64,000 nucleotides of DNA, taken from NCBI GenBank assembly GCA_050176585.1, contig JBFXHX010000008.1:1-64000 (forward strand), in the 5' to 3' direction. The position numbers were made by a program, and so were the translations under genes. The number at the start of each line of letters is the position of its first letter. Within the stretch, counting starts at the first letter, position 1. Positions 54,297-62,171 of this stretch are shown here, one piece after another. Below the pieces are notes generated by a model. It was not told where the DNA came from. It did no database searches and saw only the letters and a program-made list of their open reading frames with translations. Source of the DNA: CAYYWP01 sp050176585 (GTDB lineage: Bacteria > Desulfobacterota > Binatia > HRBIN30 > CADEER01).

Positions 54297-54454
54297 TAAA
54301 GCCTCGCCGGACCCGTGCCCTCCGGGCGGCGCGGGAGCGCCGCCCGGAGGGGGTGCGGTGCGAACACCGTGTCGCCGGCTTACGCTATGTCACTGCCGCG
54401 CCCGCTCCCGGGCATCGCTGCGCGATGCCTGCGGCCACCGGTGCCGCGGCGACA
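54297..54454 (-). repeat. Dispersed palindromic element, copy C
   Basis: About 158 bp in the opposite orientation to A, B and D. Ends are decayed (TAAAGCCTCGCCGGAC left, CCGCGGCGACAC right). Its hairpin 2 has grown to a perfect 15-bp stem (CCCTCCGGGCGGCGC at 54318 and its inverse at 54337, loop GGGA). Hairpin 1 is intact (GGCATCGC at 54411, GCGATGCC at 54422). It starts 14 bases past the lhr stop and is a good terminator candidate. Confidence 0.75.
54318..54351 (+). terminator. 15-bp hairpin after lhr, inside repeat copy C
   Basis: The strongest stem in the window, 35 bases past the lhr stop. No T-tract follows (GGTGCGG), so intrinsic termination would depend on stem strength; it may instead stabilise the 3' end of the mRNA. 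Confidence 0.55.
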
Positions 54455-54552
54455 CCAGAATTCATGATGCATCGATGCCCAACCCAGTGGTTGGTGGCGG
54501 CCGGGCAGTTCGATAGGCTGCGCCGGAACGCCAAGAGCGCTGGAATTCCTCG

Positions 54553-55173
54553 GTGGCACAGAGCAAGGACTCCGAACAGAACTCCGCCGGGCCGCGGCGG
54601 GTGTGCGTGTTCTGCGGCTCCAATCCCGGCGGCGACCCCCGCTTCGGCGCCGCCGCGGAGGCACTGGGGCAGGCGCTGGCGGCGGCGGGCATCGGCATCG
54701 TCTACGGCGGCGCCAGCGTGGGTTTGATGGGCCGCGTTGCCGACGGGGCGCTGGCCCGCGGCGGCGAAGTGATCGGCGTCATCCCGCGCGCGCTGGTCGA
54801 CCTCGAGCTGGCCCACGGCGGCCTCAGCGAGCTGCACGTGGTCGGCTCGATGCACGAGCGGAAGGCATTGATGGCGGATCTCGCCGACGCCTTCGTCGCT
54901 CTCCCCGGCGGCCTCGGCACGCTGGACGAGCTCTTCGAGATCCTCACCTGGGCGCAGCTCGGTCTCCATCGGAAGCCGGTCGGGGTCCTGGACGCGAACG
55001 GCTACTTCGCACCCCTCTTGGAGTTTCTCGACGGCGCAGTCGACGCCCGCTTTCTCGCGCCGCCATACCGCGCGATGCTGGTCGTGGCCATGACCGCGGA
55101 AGAGCTGCTGCAGGGGTTTCGCCGCTATCGACCGCCGCCCCCGCTCACCTGGATCGACCGGCCGGCGCGGTGA
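54553..55173 (+). CDS. LOG family protein (lonely-guy type phosphoribohydrolase)
   Basis: 206 residues from GTG 54553. Nucleotide-binding motif VFCGSNPG, GGASVGLMG, and the family signature LPGGLGTLDELFEILTWAQLG (PGGxGTxxE). LOG proteins cleave nucleoside monophosphates to base and ribose-5-phosphate; in plants and some bacteria they make cytokinin. In most bacteria the target is AMP or another purine nucleotide. Stands between two repeat copies. Confidence 0.93.
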   Translation: MAQSKDSEQNSAGPRRVCVFCGSNPGGDPRFGAAAEALGQALAAAGIGIVYGGASVGLMGRVADGALARGGEVIGVIPRALVDLELAHGGLSELHVVGSMHERKALMADLADAFVALPGGLGTLDELFEILTWAQLGLHRKPVGVLDANGYFAPLLEFLDGAVDARFLAPPYRAMLVVAMTAEELLQGFRRYRPPPPLTWIDRPAR

Positions 55174-55262
55174 CTCGCCGCGCCGCGGAGGGCGCGCTGC
55201 ACGTCAGGCGCTCGCGCCGTGTTGCCAGCACACGCCCGGCGGCTAACCGGACCACATTCACA

Positions 55263-55425
55263 TGTACATCCGGGGTGACCGCGCACCGCGGCCGCACGGC
55301 ATCTCGCACCGATGCCCGAAGCGGGGCGCGGCAATTACATACCCACGGCGGCGCACGTATTCGCACCGCACTACCCCTCCGGGCGGCGCTCCGCGCCGCG
55401 TGCGGGCACCGCTCCCGCGGGTACA
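55263..55425 (+). repeat. Dispersed palindromic element, copy D
   Basis: About 163 bp. Ends TGTACATCCGGGG and CCGCGGGTACA are imperfect inverses. Hairpin 1 has a 6-bp stem (GGCATC at 55298, GATGCC at 55311) and hairpin 2 a 7-bp stem (GCGGCGC at 55383, GCGCCGC at 55393). Orientation as in A and B. It starts 90 bases past the LOG stop. Confidence 0.75.
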
Positions 55426-55546
55426 CCCTTCGGCTCCGCAGGCCCATCCAATCCGGACGTCCCAAGAGGTGCAGTGCGCCACGCGACGAGGATTCCTTCA
55501 GTGAATCGCGCGCCCCGCCTTGCCAGAGGGCGGATACGTGGACCAG

Positions 55547-55560
55547 AATGTATGTACATT
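55547..55560. promoter_or_regulatory. Inverted repeat before the SOD gene
   Basis: AATGTA and TACATT separated by two bases, ending five bases before the GGAGG ribosome site. Could be an operator or a stem that controls translation of the SOD gene; the A/T content stands out from its surroundings. Confidence 0.4.
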
Positions 55561-55573
55561 GCTTGGAGGGAGC

Positions 55574-56107
55574 ATGCAGTCCGCAACGCGGTGGATTCCG
55601 CCGATCGCACTAGCGGTTGGGCTCGCGGCCGGTGCGCACGCTGCCGAGGTGGCGCGCAACCAGTTCATCAACTCACAGGGCAAAAACGTGGGTACGGTCA
55701 CCGTCGAGCACATGCCGAGCGCGACGATCTTTCTGCTCAAGTTGCACGATCTGCCGCCCGGCGTGCATGCGATTCACATCCACAGCGTCGGGCAGTGTAC
55801 GCCGCCCTCGTTCGACTCCGCCGGGCCGCACTTCAATCCCCTCAACCGCCAGCACGGCATGAAGAACCCCAAGGGCTTCCACGCCGGCGACCTGCCGAAC
55901 ATCACCATTCCCGCCGACGGCAAGCTCGAGACCCAGATCGTGGTGACCGGCGAGATGCCCCTGCGCGGCCCGAACGGCCTGCTCGATGGGGACGGTGCCG
56001 CACTGGTGATCCACGCCGAACCGGACGACTACGTGACCGACCCCGCCGGGAAGGCGGGCGCGCGCATCGCCTGCGCGGTGCTCGACCTGCCGCAACGCAA
56101 CGACTGA
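55574..56107 (+). CDS. Periplasmic Cu-Zn superoxide dismutase
   Basis: 177 residues from ATG 55574 with GGAGGG upstream. Signal peptide MQSATRWIPPIALAVGLAAGAHA. Copper and zinc ligands are all present: HIHSVGQC, GPHFNP, KGFHAGDLPNI and the last histidine in GAALVIHAEPDDY, with the disulfide cysteines in VGQC and RIACAV. It converts superoxide to peroxide and oxygen in the periplasm. The family also contains structural forms, but here the metal residues are complete. Confidence 0.95.
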   Translation: MQSATRWIPPIALAVGLAAGAHAAEVARNQFINSQGKNVGTVTVEHMPSATIFLLKLHDLPPGVHAIHIHSVGQCTPPSFDSAGPHFNPLNRQHGMKNPKGFHAGDLPNITIPADGKLETQIVVTGEMPLRGPNGLLDGDGAALVIHAEPDDYVTDPAGKAGARIACAVLDLPQRND

Positions 56108-56386
56108 TCGCGCTGCGCTCCCGAACCCGCTCGCACCGCGGCGAGAGCCGCTGAGCCCGCGCGCGCGGGAGCCATCGGCAATTCGGCGCGGCGGCGCGAC
56201 TCGTCCCCGGCGCACGCTGCGCGCTAAACGCATGACGCCGAACGCGAGTACCAGCCATCGCCGCGCGGGCCGGCACCCGGGCGGAAGCGATTCCGCGCCG
56301 CCCGAACCCGTCGCGGCACGCGATCCACTCCAGGGCATCTCTCGCAGCATGTACGCACGGCACCGCGACCGCGCCGGACGCGGCGC

Positions 56387-57622
56387 GTGAACATGCGCCT
56401 CGGCCGGGCCGCGCCACTGGCCGTCTTCTGGTTTTTCTTCTTCGGCGGCATCGGCATCTTCTTCCCGTACTACGCGCTGTACCTGCGCGAGGACGCCGGG
56501 CTGGCCGGCGGCGAGATCGGGCTCGTCATCGGCACCATTCCGTTGATCGGCCTCGTCGCGCAGCCGTTCTGGGGCAACCTGGCCGATCGCACGGGCGCGC
56601 GCAGTGCCGTGCTGGCCGCAGTGACGGTCGGTTCGGTGTTGGGCTACCTGCTGCTCGCGCAGGCGCGCTCGTTCCCCGCCATCGTGATCGCCACCGCGGC
56701 GCTGGCGTCGTGCAGTACCTCGGTCCTGCCGGCGGCGCTCGCGGTGACCTTTGCCGCAGTCCGCGGCATGGGCCCTCACGCCTTCGGCCTGGTGCGCGTC
56801 TGGGGCACGGTCGGCCATCTGTTGACGGCCGCGCTGTTCCCCTGGGTGCTCGCGTACTTCTCACCGCCGGCCGCCGATGGCACGGCGACCGGGCTCCGCT
56901 CGCTCTTCTACGCGGCCGCGGCATGCTCGCTGGGCGCGGCCCTCGTGTGGCCGTGGATGCCGCGCGATCGCGAAGTGGCGCTTCGCGCGCGGCGCGGCGA
57001 GTGGCGCGTGTTGCTGCGCTCCAGGCCGGTGCTTCGCCTCATCGCGTTCGTGCTCGGCGGCCAGCTGTTTCTGCAGGGCCCGAACACGCTCTTCCCGCTC
57101 CTGGTGCGCGCGCGCGGCGGCGACCTGACGACCGTGGGTCAGATGTGGGTAGTCATGCTGCTGGTCGAGATCCCGCTGGTGCTGTTCGCCGGCGCCGGGG
57201 TGCGCCGGCTCGGCGCGCGCGGCCTGCTCGCCATCGGCGTGCTGGTCGGCGGTGTGCGCTGGGCGCTGTGCGCCCTCGCCCAGGATCCGATCGTGCTGTA
57301 CGCCGTGCAGCTCCTGCACGGGGTGATGGTGGTGGGCCTGCTGCTCGGCGGGCCGATCTATCTCGAGAGCGTCGTCCCGCAGGAATTGCGGTCGACCGCG
57401 CAAGGGCTCCTGGCCATGATCGGTCTCGGCATCGGGAGCATCGGCTCGAACACCGCTGGCGGCTGGCTGCTGGAGCACTTCGGCGTGGAGATGCCGTTCC
57501 TCGTCGGAGGCCTGGGCGCGGTCGCGCTGGGCTGCGCCGCGCTGGTCATCCTGCCGCGGCCGGAGCCGCCGGCGCCCATCGCCGGGATTGCCTATCCCGT
57601 ACTGTCGGACGATACCGCATGA
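56387..57622 (+). CDS. MFS transporter (3-phenylpropionate/HcaT-like)
   Basis: 411 residues from GTG 56387 (ATG 56393 also possible). Twelve helices; WFFFFGGIGIFFPYYALYLRE and GTIPLIGLVAQPFWGNLADRTGARS are features of the MFS_1-like/PPP group. The stop overlaps the next start (ATGA), so it is translationally coupled to the ABC ATPase gene. A pairing of an MFS carrier with an ABC exporter in one operon is unusual. Confidence 0.87.
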   Translation: MNMRLGRAAPLAVFWFFFFGGIGIFFPYYALYLREDAGLAGGEIGLVIGTIPLIGLVAQPFWGNLADRTGARSAVLAAVTVGSVLGYLLLAQARSFPAIVIATAALASCSTSVLPAALAVTFAAVRGMGPHAFGLVRVWGTVGHLLTAALFPWVLAYFSPPAADGTATGLRSLFYAAAACSLGAALVWPWMPRDREVALRARRGEWRVLLRSRPVLRLIAFVLGGQLFLQGPNTLFPLLVRARGGDLTTVGQMWVVMLLVEIPLVLFAGAGVRRLGARGLLAIGVLVGGVRWALCALAQDPIVLYAVQLLHGVMVVGLLLGGPIYLESVVPQELRSTAQGLLAMIGLGIGSIGSNTAGGWLLEHFGVEMPFLVGGLGAVALGCAALVILPRPEPPAPIAGIAYPVLSDDTA

Positions 57623-58389
57623 GCGACCCCATGGCCCCGCTCATCGACATCCGGCACGTCTCGCGCCTCTACCGCCGCGGCGCCGACGAGGTGCACGCGC
57701 TCGAGGACGTCTCGCTGCGGATCGACGCGGGGCGTTTCGTGGCCTTCATGGGGCCCTCGGGCTCGGGCAAGTCGACGCTGCTGAACCTCGTCTCCGGCAT
57801 CGATCGCCCGAGTGCCGGCGAGGTGATCGTCGCCGGCGCGCGTCTCAACGATCTCAGCGAAGATGAGCTGGCGCACTGGCGCACCCGGCACGTCGGCTTG
57901 ATTTTTCAGTTCTTCAACCTCATGCCGGTGCTGAACGCCCGCGACAACGTCGCCCTGCCGCTGCTCCTCACCGCGCTCGACAAGCGCGAGCGCGTGCGGC
58001 GGGCGGAGACGGCGCTGCGCGTCGTCGGCCTGACGCCGCGGATGGACCACTATCCGGGCACGTTGTCCGGCGGCGAACAGCAGCGCGTCGCGATCGCCCG
58101 CGCGATCGTCACCGACCCCGATCTCATCGTCGCCGACGAGCCGACCGGCGACCTGGACGCCCGCAACGCCGAGGAGATCCTCGCGCTGTTGCGCCAGCTG
58201 AAGAGCGACTTCGGCAAGACCGTGATCATGGTCACCCACGATCCGCGCGCCCTGCGCTTCGTCGACGGCGCCTTCCATCTCGACAAGGGCATTCTGCTCG
58301 AGGGCGACGCCGCCGCGCGCGCGGGCGAGGCGATCCGCCAGGCAGCGAGCGGCGCGGTCTTCGCCGATACCGGGAGGAGCGCCGGATGA
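57619..58389 (+). CDS. ABC transporter ATP-binding protein (LolD/MacB type)
   Basis: 256 residues. Walker A MGPSGSGKSTLLN, Q loop FQFFNLMPVL, signature LSGGEQQRVAIARA, Walker B LIVADEPTGDLD, H loop VTHDP. The stop overlaps the next start (ATGA). With the two FtsX-like permeases and an HlyD adaptor it forms a MacB/DevA-type exporter energised from the cytoplasm. Confidence 0.96.
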   Translation: MSDPMAPLIDIRHVSRLYRRGADEVHALEDVSLRIDAGRFVAFMGPSGSGKSTLLNLVSGIDRPSAGEVIVAGARLNDLSEDELAHWRTRHVGLIFQFFNLMPVLNARDNVALPLLLTALDKRERVRRAETALRVVGLTPRMDHYPGTLSGGEQQRVAIARAIVTDPDLIVADEPTGDLDARNAEEILALLRQLKSDFGKTVIMVTHDPRALRFVDGAFHLDKGILLEGDAAARAGEAIRQAASGAVFADTGRSAG

Positions 58390-59552
58390 AGTGGTTCGGC
58401 TTCATCCGCGCGAACCTCGGCCGCAACAAGCTGCGCACCGCATTGACGGCTGGGGCGATCATGCTCGCAGTCGCGCTCGTGTGCCTGCTCCTCACCATGC
58501 CGGCTGGGCTCGACGCGCTGATGGATCGCCTCACCAGCAACACCCGCATCTCGGTGCACAACAAGGCCGGGCTCGTGTACCTGATGCCGTACGCCTTCAC
58601 CCGCAAGGTGCGGCAGATCGACGGTGTCGCGGCTGCCGTGGGGTTCGCCTGGTTCGGTGGCGCCTACGAAGAGGCCGGACGGGTGACGTTTCCCAGTTTC
58701 GCCGTGGAGGTCGATCACGTCGGCGGGGTCTATCCGGATTACGGCATCGCCCCGGCGCAATTGGCGGACTTTCAGCGCTATCGCGACGGGGCCATCGTCG
58801 GCCGACAGACGCTCGAAAAATACGGCTGGAAGATCGGCGACCGCATCACCCTGAAGTCCACCGTGTGGCCCGTGAGCCTCGACCTGCGGATCGTCGGCGA
58901 GGTCCCCGACGAGCGCGCGCCGATGCTCTGGCTGAACCGCGAGTACCTGGATCAAGCGTTGAAGGCACAGGGTCGGCCCGGCCTCGGCGTCGTCGGCGTG
59001 ATCTGGGTGCGCGCCGCGGCACCGGAGCAGGTGAACGGGATCATGCGCGCGGTGGACGAGCTGTCGCGCAACAGCGACGCGGAGACGGCGAGCGAAACCG
59101 AGAAGAGCTTTTTTTCGAACTTCTTCGGCAGCCTGCAGGGGTTCGTCACGGTCGTGCTGATCGTCACCGCATTGGTCGCTCTGTGCATCGTGTTCATCGC
59201 CGCCAATACCGCGTCGATGTCGGTGCGCGAGCGCGCCGGCGAGCTGGCGGTGCTCAAGGCGATCGGCTTCACGCGCCGGGTCATCTTCGGGACCTTGTTC
59301 GCGGAGGCGGTCGTGTTGTCGACCGCCGCCGGGGTGCTCGGCGTGGCCCTCACGATCGGCCTCACCGAGGCCCTCCGCCTGTTCGCGGGCTGGAGTGAAA
59401 CGCTCGGCCCGCTCGGCGCGTTCATCGTCACCGGGCCAGTGATCGTGCAGGGCGTGTTCCTCTCGTTGTTCGTCGGCATGCTCGCCGGCGTCGTCCCGGC
59501 CTGGGGCGCCGCCAACAAGCCGGTCGTGCAAACGCTGCGCGAGGTCTTCTGA
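58386..59552 (+). CDS. FtsX-like ABC permease 1
   Basis: 388 residues: N-terminal helix (ALTAGAIMLAVALVCLLLTM), a large periplasmic MacB_PCD-like domain (about residues 40-240), and three C-terminal helices with the FtsX motif (VFIAANTASMSVRERAGELAVLKAIGFTRRVIF). Overlaps the ATPase gene by 4 bases. The second permease follows after five bases. Confidence 0.93.
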   Translation: MKWFGFIRANLGRNKLRTALTAGAIMLAVALVCLLLTMPAGLDALMDRLTSNTRISVHNKAGLVYLMPYAFTRKVRQIDGVAAAVGFAWFGGAYEEAGRVTFPSFAVEVDHVGGVYPDYGIAPAQLADFQRYRDGAIVGRQTLEKYGWKIGDRITLKSTVWPVSLDLRIVGEVPDERAPMLWLNREYLDQALKAQGRPGLGVVGVIWVRAAAPEQVNGIMRAVDELSRNSDAETASETEKSFFSNFFGSLQGFVTVVLIVTALVALCIVFIAANTASMSVRERAGELAVLKAIGFTRRVIFGTLFAEAVVLSTAAGVLGVALTIGLTEALRLFAGWSETLGPLGAFIVTGPVIVQGVFLSLFVGMLAGVVPAWGAANKPVVQTLREVF

Positions 59553-59557
59553 GCGCA

Positions 59558-60736
59558 ATGGCGCTGCCGCTCTCGTACGCCGCGCGCAACGTCGTCGCAC
59601 GCCCGGCGCGCAGCCTGATGACGGCCGGTGTCATCGCCCTCGTCGTCGTCGCCTGCGCGCTGTTTCTCGGCCTCATCTCCAGCCTGCGCCGTACGCTGAT
59701 CTCGAGCGGCGACCCGCTGAACCTGGTGGTGATGCGCAAGGGGTCCGACAACGACGGCGCCAGCCAGCTGACCATCGAAGCGTACCAGGCGATCAAATAC
59801 CTGGACGGGATTGCGCGCGACGCCGCCGATCGACCGCTGATCTCGCCCGAGCTCATCGTGCAGCCCTTCTTTCGCACCGTCGACGGCGGGCGCGAGAACG
59901 TGCTGGTGCGGGGCGTCGAGCCGGTCGCGCTGGAGGTGCACAGCGAGGCGCGCATCGCGGCCGGGCGCATGCTGATCCCGAGCTCGGGTGAAGCGGTGGT
60001 CGGCAAGAACCTGGTCGGGCGCTATGCGGGCGCCGCGCTCGGCAGCGAGCTCCGCTTCGGGCGCGGCCGCTGGAGGGTGGTCGGAATTCTCGAGGCGGGT
60101 GGCTCGACGTTCGAGAGCGAAGTGTGGGTGGACGTCCGCGAGCTGGCGAACGACGCGAAGCGGCCATTTCCGTACTCCGGCGTCCGCTTGCGCGCCGCCA
60201 GCCCTGCGGCTTTGCGCGCGCTCGAACGGCGGATCGACGACGATCCGCGCTTCGCCATCGAGGCGCAGCCCGAAACCGAGTACTACGCCAAGCAGGCGGA
60301 GTCGGCGAACGCGCTCTACATCCTGGTCGTGGGCATCGCCGTGCTGGCGGGCGTCGGCGCCGGCTTCGGGGCGGCGAACACGATGTACGCTGCGGTGCAG
60401 GCGCGCACGGCCGAGATTGGCACCCTGCGCGCGCTCGGCTTCTCGCGCCGGGCGATCCTATGGTCCTTTCAGATGGAAGCCGTCGTCCTCGCCGGGCTCG
60501 GATTCGCGGTGGGCGCCGCTGCGGCCGTCGGCCTGGCCCGCCTGATCCACATGGCGATGGGCGGCATCGGCTTCGGCTCGCGCACGTTCACGACCAACTT
60601 CGTCACGCTGAACGTCGCGGCCGGCGATCTGGCAGTCGCATGCTGCCTGGCGATCGCGATCGGATTGGCGGGCGGCATCGGCCCCGCCTGGCGCGCCGCC
60701 CGCATGCGCCCGATCGAAGCGCTGCGCAAAGCGTGA
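59558..60736 (+). CDS. FtsX-like ABC permease 2
   Basis: 392 residues with the same plan as the first: helix near residues 18-40, periplasmic domain with RGVEPVALEVHSEARIAAGRMLIP, then FtsX helices (NTMYAAVQARTAEIGTLRALGFSRRAILW). The two permeases likely form a heterodimer with a dimer of the ATPase. 62 bases separate it from the adaptor gene. Confidence 0.93.
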   Translation: MALPLSYAARNVVARPARSLMTAGVIALVVVACALFLGLISSLRRTLISSGDPLNLVVMRKGSDNDGASQLTIEAYQAIKYLDGIARDAADRPLISPELIVQPFFRTVDGGRENVLVRGVEPVALEVHSEARIAAGRMLIPSSGEAVVGKNLVGRYAGAALGSELRFGRGRWRVVGILEAGGSTFESEVWVDVRELANDAKRPFPYSGVRLRAASPAALRALERRIDDDPRFAIEAQPETEYYAKQAESANALYILVVGIAVLAGVGAGFGAANTMYAAVQARTAEIGTLRALGFSRRAILWSFQMEAVVLAGLGFAVGAAAAVGLARLIHMAMGGIGFGSRTFTTNFVTLNVAAGDLAVACCLAIAIGLAGGIGPAWRAARMRPIEALRKA

Positions 60737-60798
60737 CGGAACCGCTGTCGCCCCGGTTGGGATGTTGGGCTGTTAAGGGCTAGGGAAGTTCGCTGTCG

Positions 60799-61989
60799 AT
60801 GACCGCCGACCGCGAAGAGCAGCTGCGCAACGATCTCCAGTCGCTGCGCATCGAGCGCTCCGCACCGCCGCCACCGAGGCCTCGGCAATCCCGCCGCTGG
60901 CTTTCCGCGCTCTTGATCGCGCTCGTGGCCCTGGCCGGGGCGGCCGCATGGGCGCTGAAAGCGCGCCCGCTGGCCGTGAACGTCGCGATCGCGCAGCGCT
61001 CGGCGGATGCCCAGGGCGCCGCGATTCCGCTCTTGTCGGGTTCGGGCTACATCGTGACCGGCGACCGCTACGTCTCGATCGGCGTGCGCGTTCCGGGTCG
61101 GATCGACCGCTACTTCGTCGAGGAGGGCCAGAGCGTGCGCAAGGGCGACGCCCTGGTACAGCTCGACGACCGCGACTACCGGGCGGCGGTGACGGCGATC
61201 GAAGCGCGGCTCGCCTCCGCGAAGGCGAACCTCGCGTTGGCGCGAGCGGACCTCGGCCGCGGGCGGGCTCTCCACCGCCAGGGCGTGATCTCCGCACAGG
61301 AGCTGGATGTGCTCGAGAACCGCGCCGCCGTGGCCCGCGCCGGCATCACGCAGCTCGAAGCCGAGCGGCAGCAAGCCAAGGTGAACCTCGACTACACCAC
61401 CCTGCGCGCGCCGGCCGACGGCGTCGTCCTCGCGAAGCTGAAGGAAGTCGGGGAAATCGCCGTGCCGGGAGGCTTTGCCGGCTCGGGCGACCTCATCCGG
61501 CTCGCGAACCTCTCGGATATGCGCGCCGAAGTCGACGTGAACGAGGCCGACCTCAACCGGGTGAAGCTCGGACAGCCCGCGCAGGTTACTCCTGACGCCT
61601 ACCCCGATGCGATCTACGACGCGCGCGTGGTCAAGCTGTACCCGCAGGTCGACCGCCAAAAGGGCACCTTGAAGGTCGAGGTACACATCCTCGCGCCGGA
61701 CGAGAAGTTGCTGCCGGACATGAGCGCGCGCGTCACCTTTCTGCAGCCGCCCGATGCCGTGCGCAACGAAGCGCCGATGGTGCTCGTGCCGGCGTCTGCG
61801 GTGCATCGCGACGTCAGCGGGGACAACATCGTGTGGGTCGTCGACGACGGCCGCGCGCGGGCCCGGCGTGTCGAACCGCGCGGCGCGGTCGCCGACCAGC
61901 TGCGCATCGCCGATGGCCTGCGGGGCGGCGAGACCGTCATCCTCGGCGACGTTGCGCTGCGCGAGGGGCAGCGCGTCACCGCGGAGTGA
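60799..61989 (+). CDS. HlyD/MacA-type periplasmic adaptor
   Basis: 396 residues: cytoplasmic N-terminus, one membrane helix (WLSALLIALVALAGAAAWAL), a biotinyl-lipoyl-like half (GYIVTGDRYVSIGVRVPGRIDRYFVEEGQSVRKGDALVQLDDRDY), a coiled-coil hairpin (RLASAKANLALARADLGRGRALHRQGVIS...) and beta-barrel parts ending ILGDVALREGQRVTAE. It would link the FtsX permeases to an outer-membrane channel. No TolC is in the window. Repeat copy E starts 14 bases past its stop. Confidence 0.92.
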   Translation: MTADREEQLRNDLQSLRIERSAPPPPRPRQSRRWLSALLIALVALAGAAAWALKARPLAVNVAIAQRSADAQGAAIPLLSGSGYIVTGDRYVSIGVRVPGRIDRYFVEEGQSVRKGDALVQLDDRDYRAAVTAIEARLASAKANLALARADLGRGRALHRQGVISAQELDVLENRAAVARAGITQLEAERQQAKVNLDYTTLRAPADGVVLAKLKEVGEIAVPGGFAGSGDLIRLANLSDMRAEVDVNEADLNRVKLGQPAQVTPDAYPDAIYDARVVKLYPQVDRQKGTLKVEVHILAPDEKLLPDMSARVTFLQPPDAVRNEAPMVLVPASAVHRDVSGDNIVWVVDDGRARARRVEPRGAVADQLRIADGLRGGETVILGDVALREGQRVTAE

Positions 61990-62002
61990 ACGAGCGCGGG
62001 AG

Positions 62003-62165
62003 TGTAGCCGCGGGACCTGTGCCGGCACCGCGGCGCGGGAGCGCCGCCCGGTTGGGTGGCGTGGCGCGTAGCCTGCCCGTGCGTGGTGCGCGTGAGATGC
62101 CCTTGCCGCGTTCCGCCCCTGGGCATCGCTGCGCGATGCAGGCGACCACGGGTGCCGTGGCTACA
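62003..62165 (-). repeat. Dispersed palindromic element, copy E
   Basis: 163 bp with ends TGTAGCCGCGGGACC and GTGCCGTGGCTACA. Hairpin 2 first (GCGGCGC at 62030, GCGCCGC at 62041, loop GGGA), then hairpin 1 (GCATCGC at 62123, GCGATGC at 62133), so orientation is opposite to A, B and D. It fills the gap between two convergent stops, 14 bases after the adaptor stop and 7 before the kinase stop. Confidence 0.8.
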
Positions 62166-62171
62166 CCTTCA

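Larger units (their letters stand above)
55174..55573. other. 400-base gap between LOG and SOD genes
   Basis: Holds repeat copy D at 55263-55425 and an inverted repeat at 55547-55560 just before the SOD ribosome site. The octamer ATGTACAT occurs at 55262 and 55552. No ORF supported. Confidence 0.5.

Noticed and set aside
60469..62028. 519-residue minus-strand ORF over the HlyD adaptor gene
   Set aside because: Opposite a gene with a full adaptor plan; no domain recognised in the ORF.
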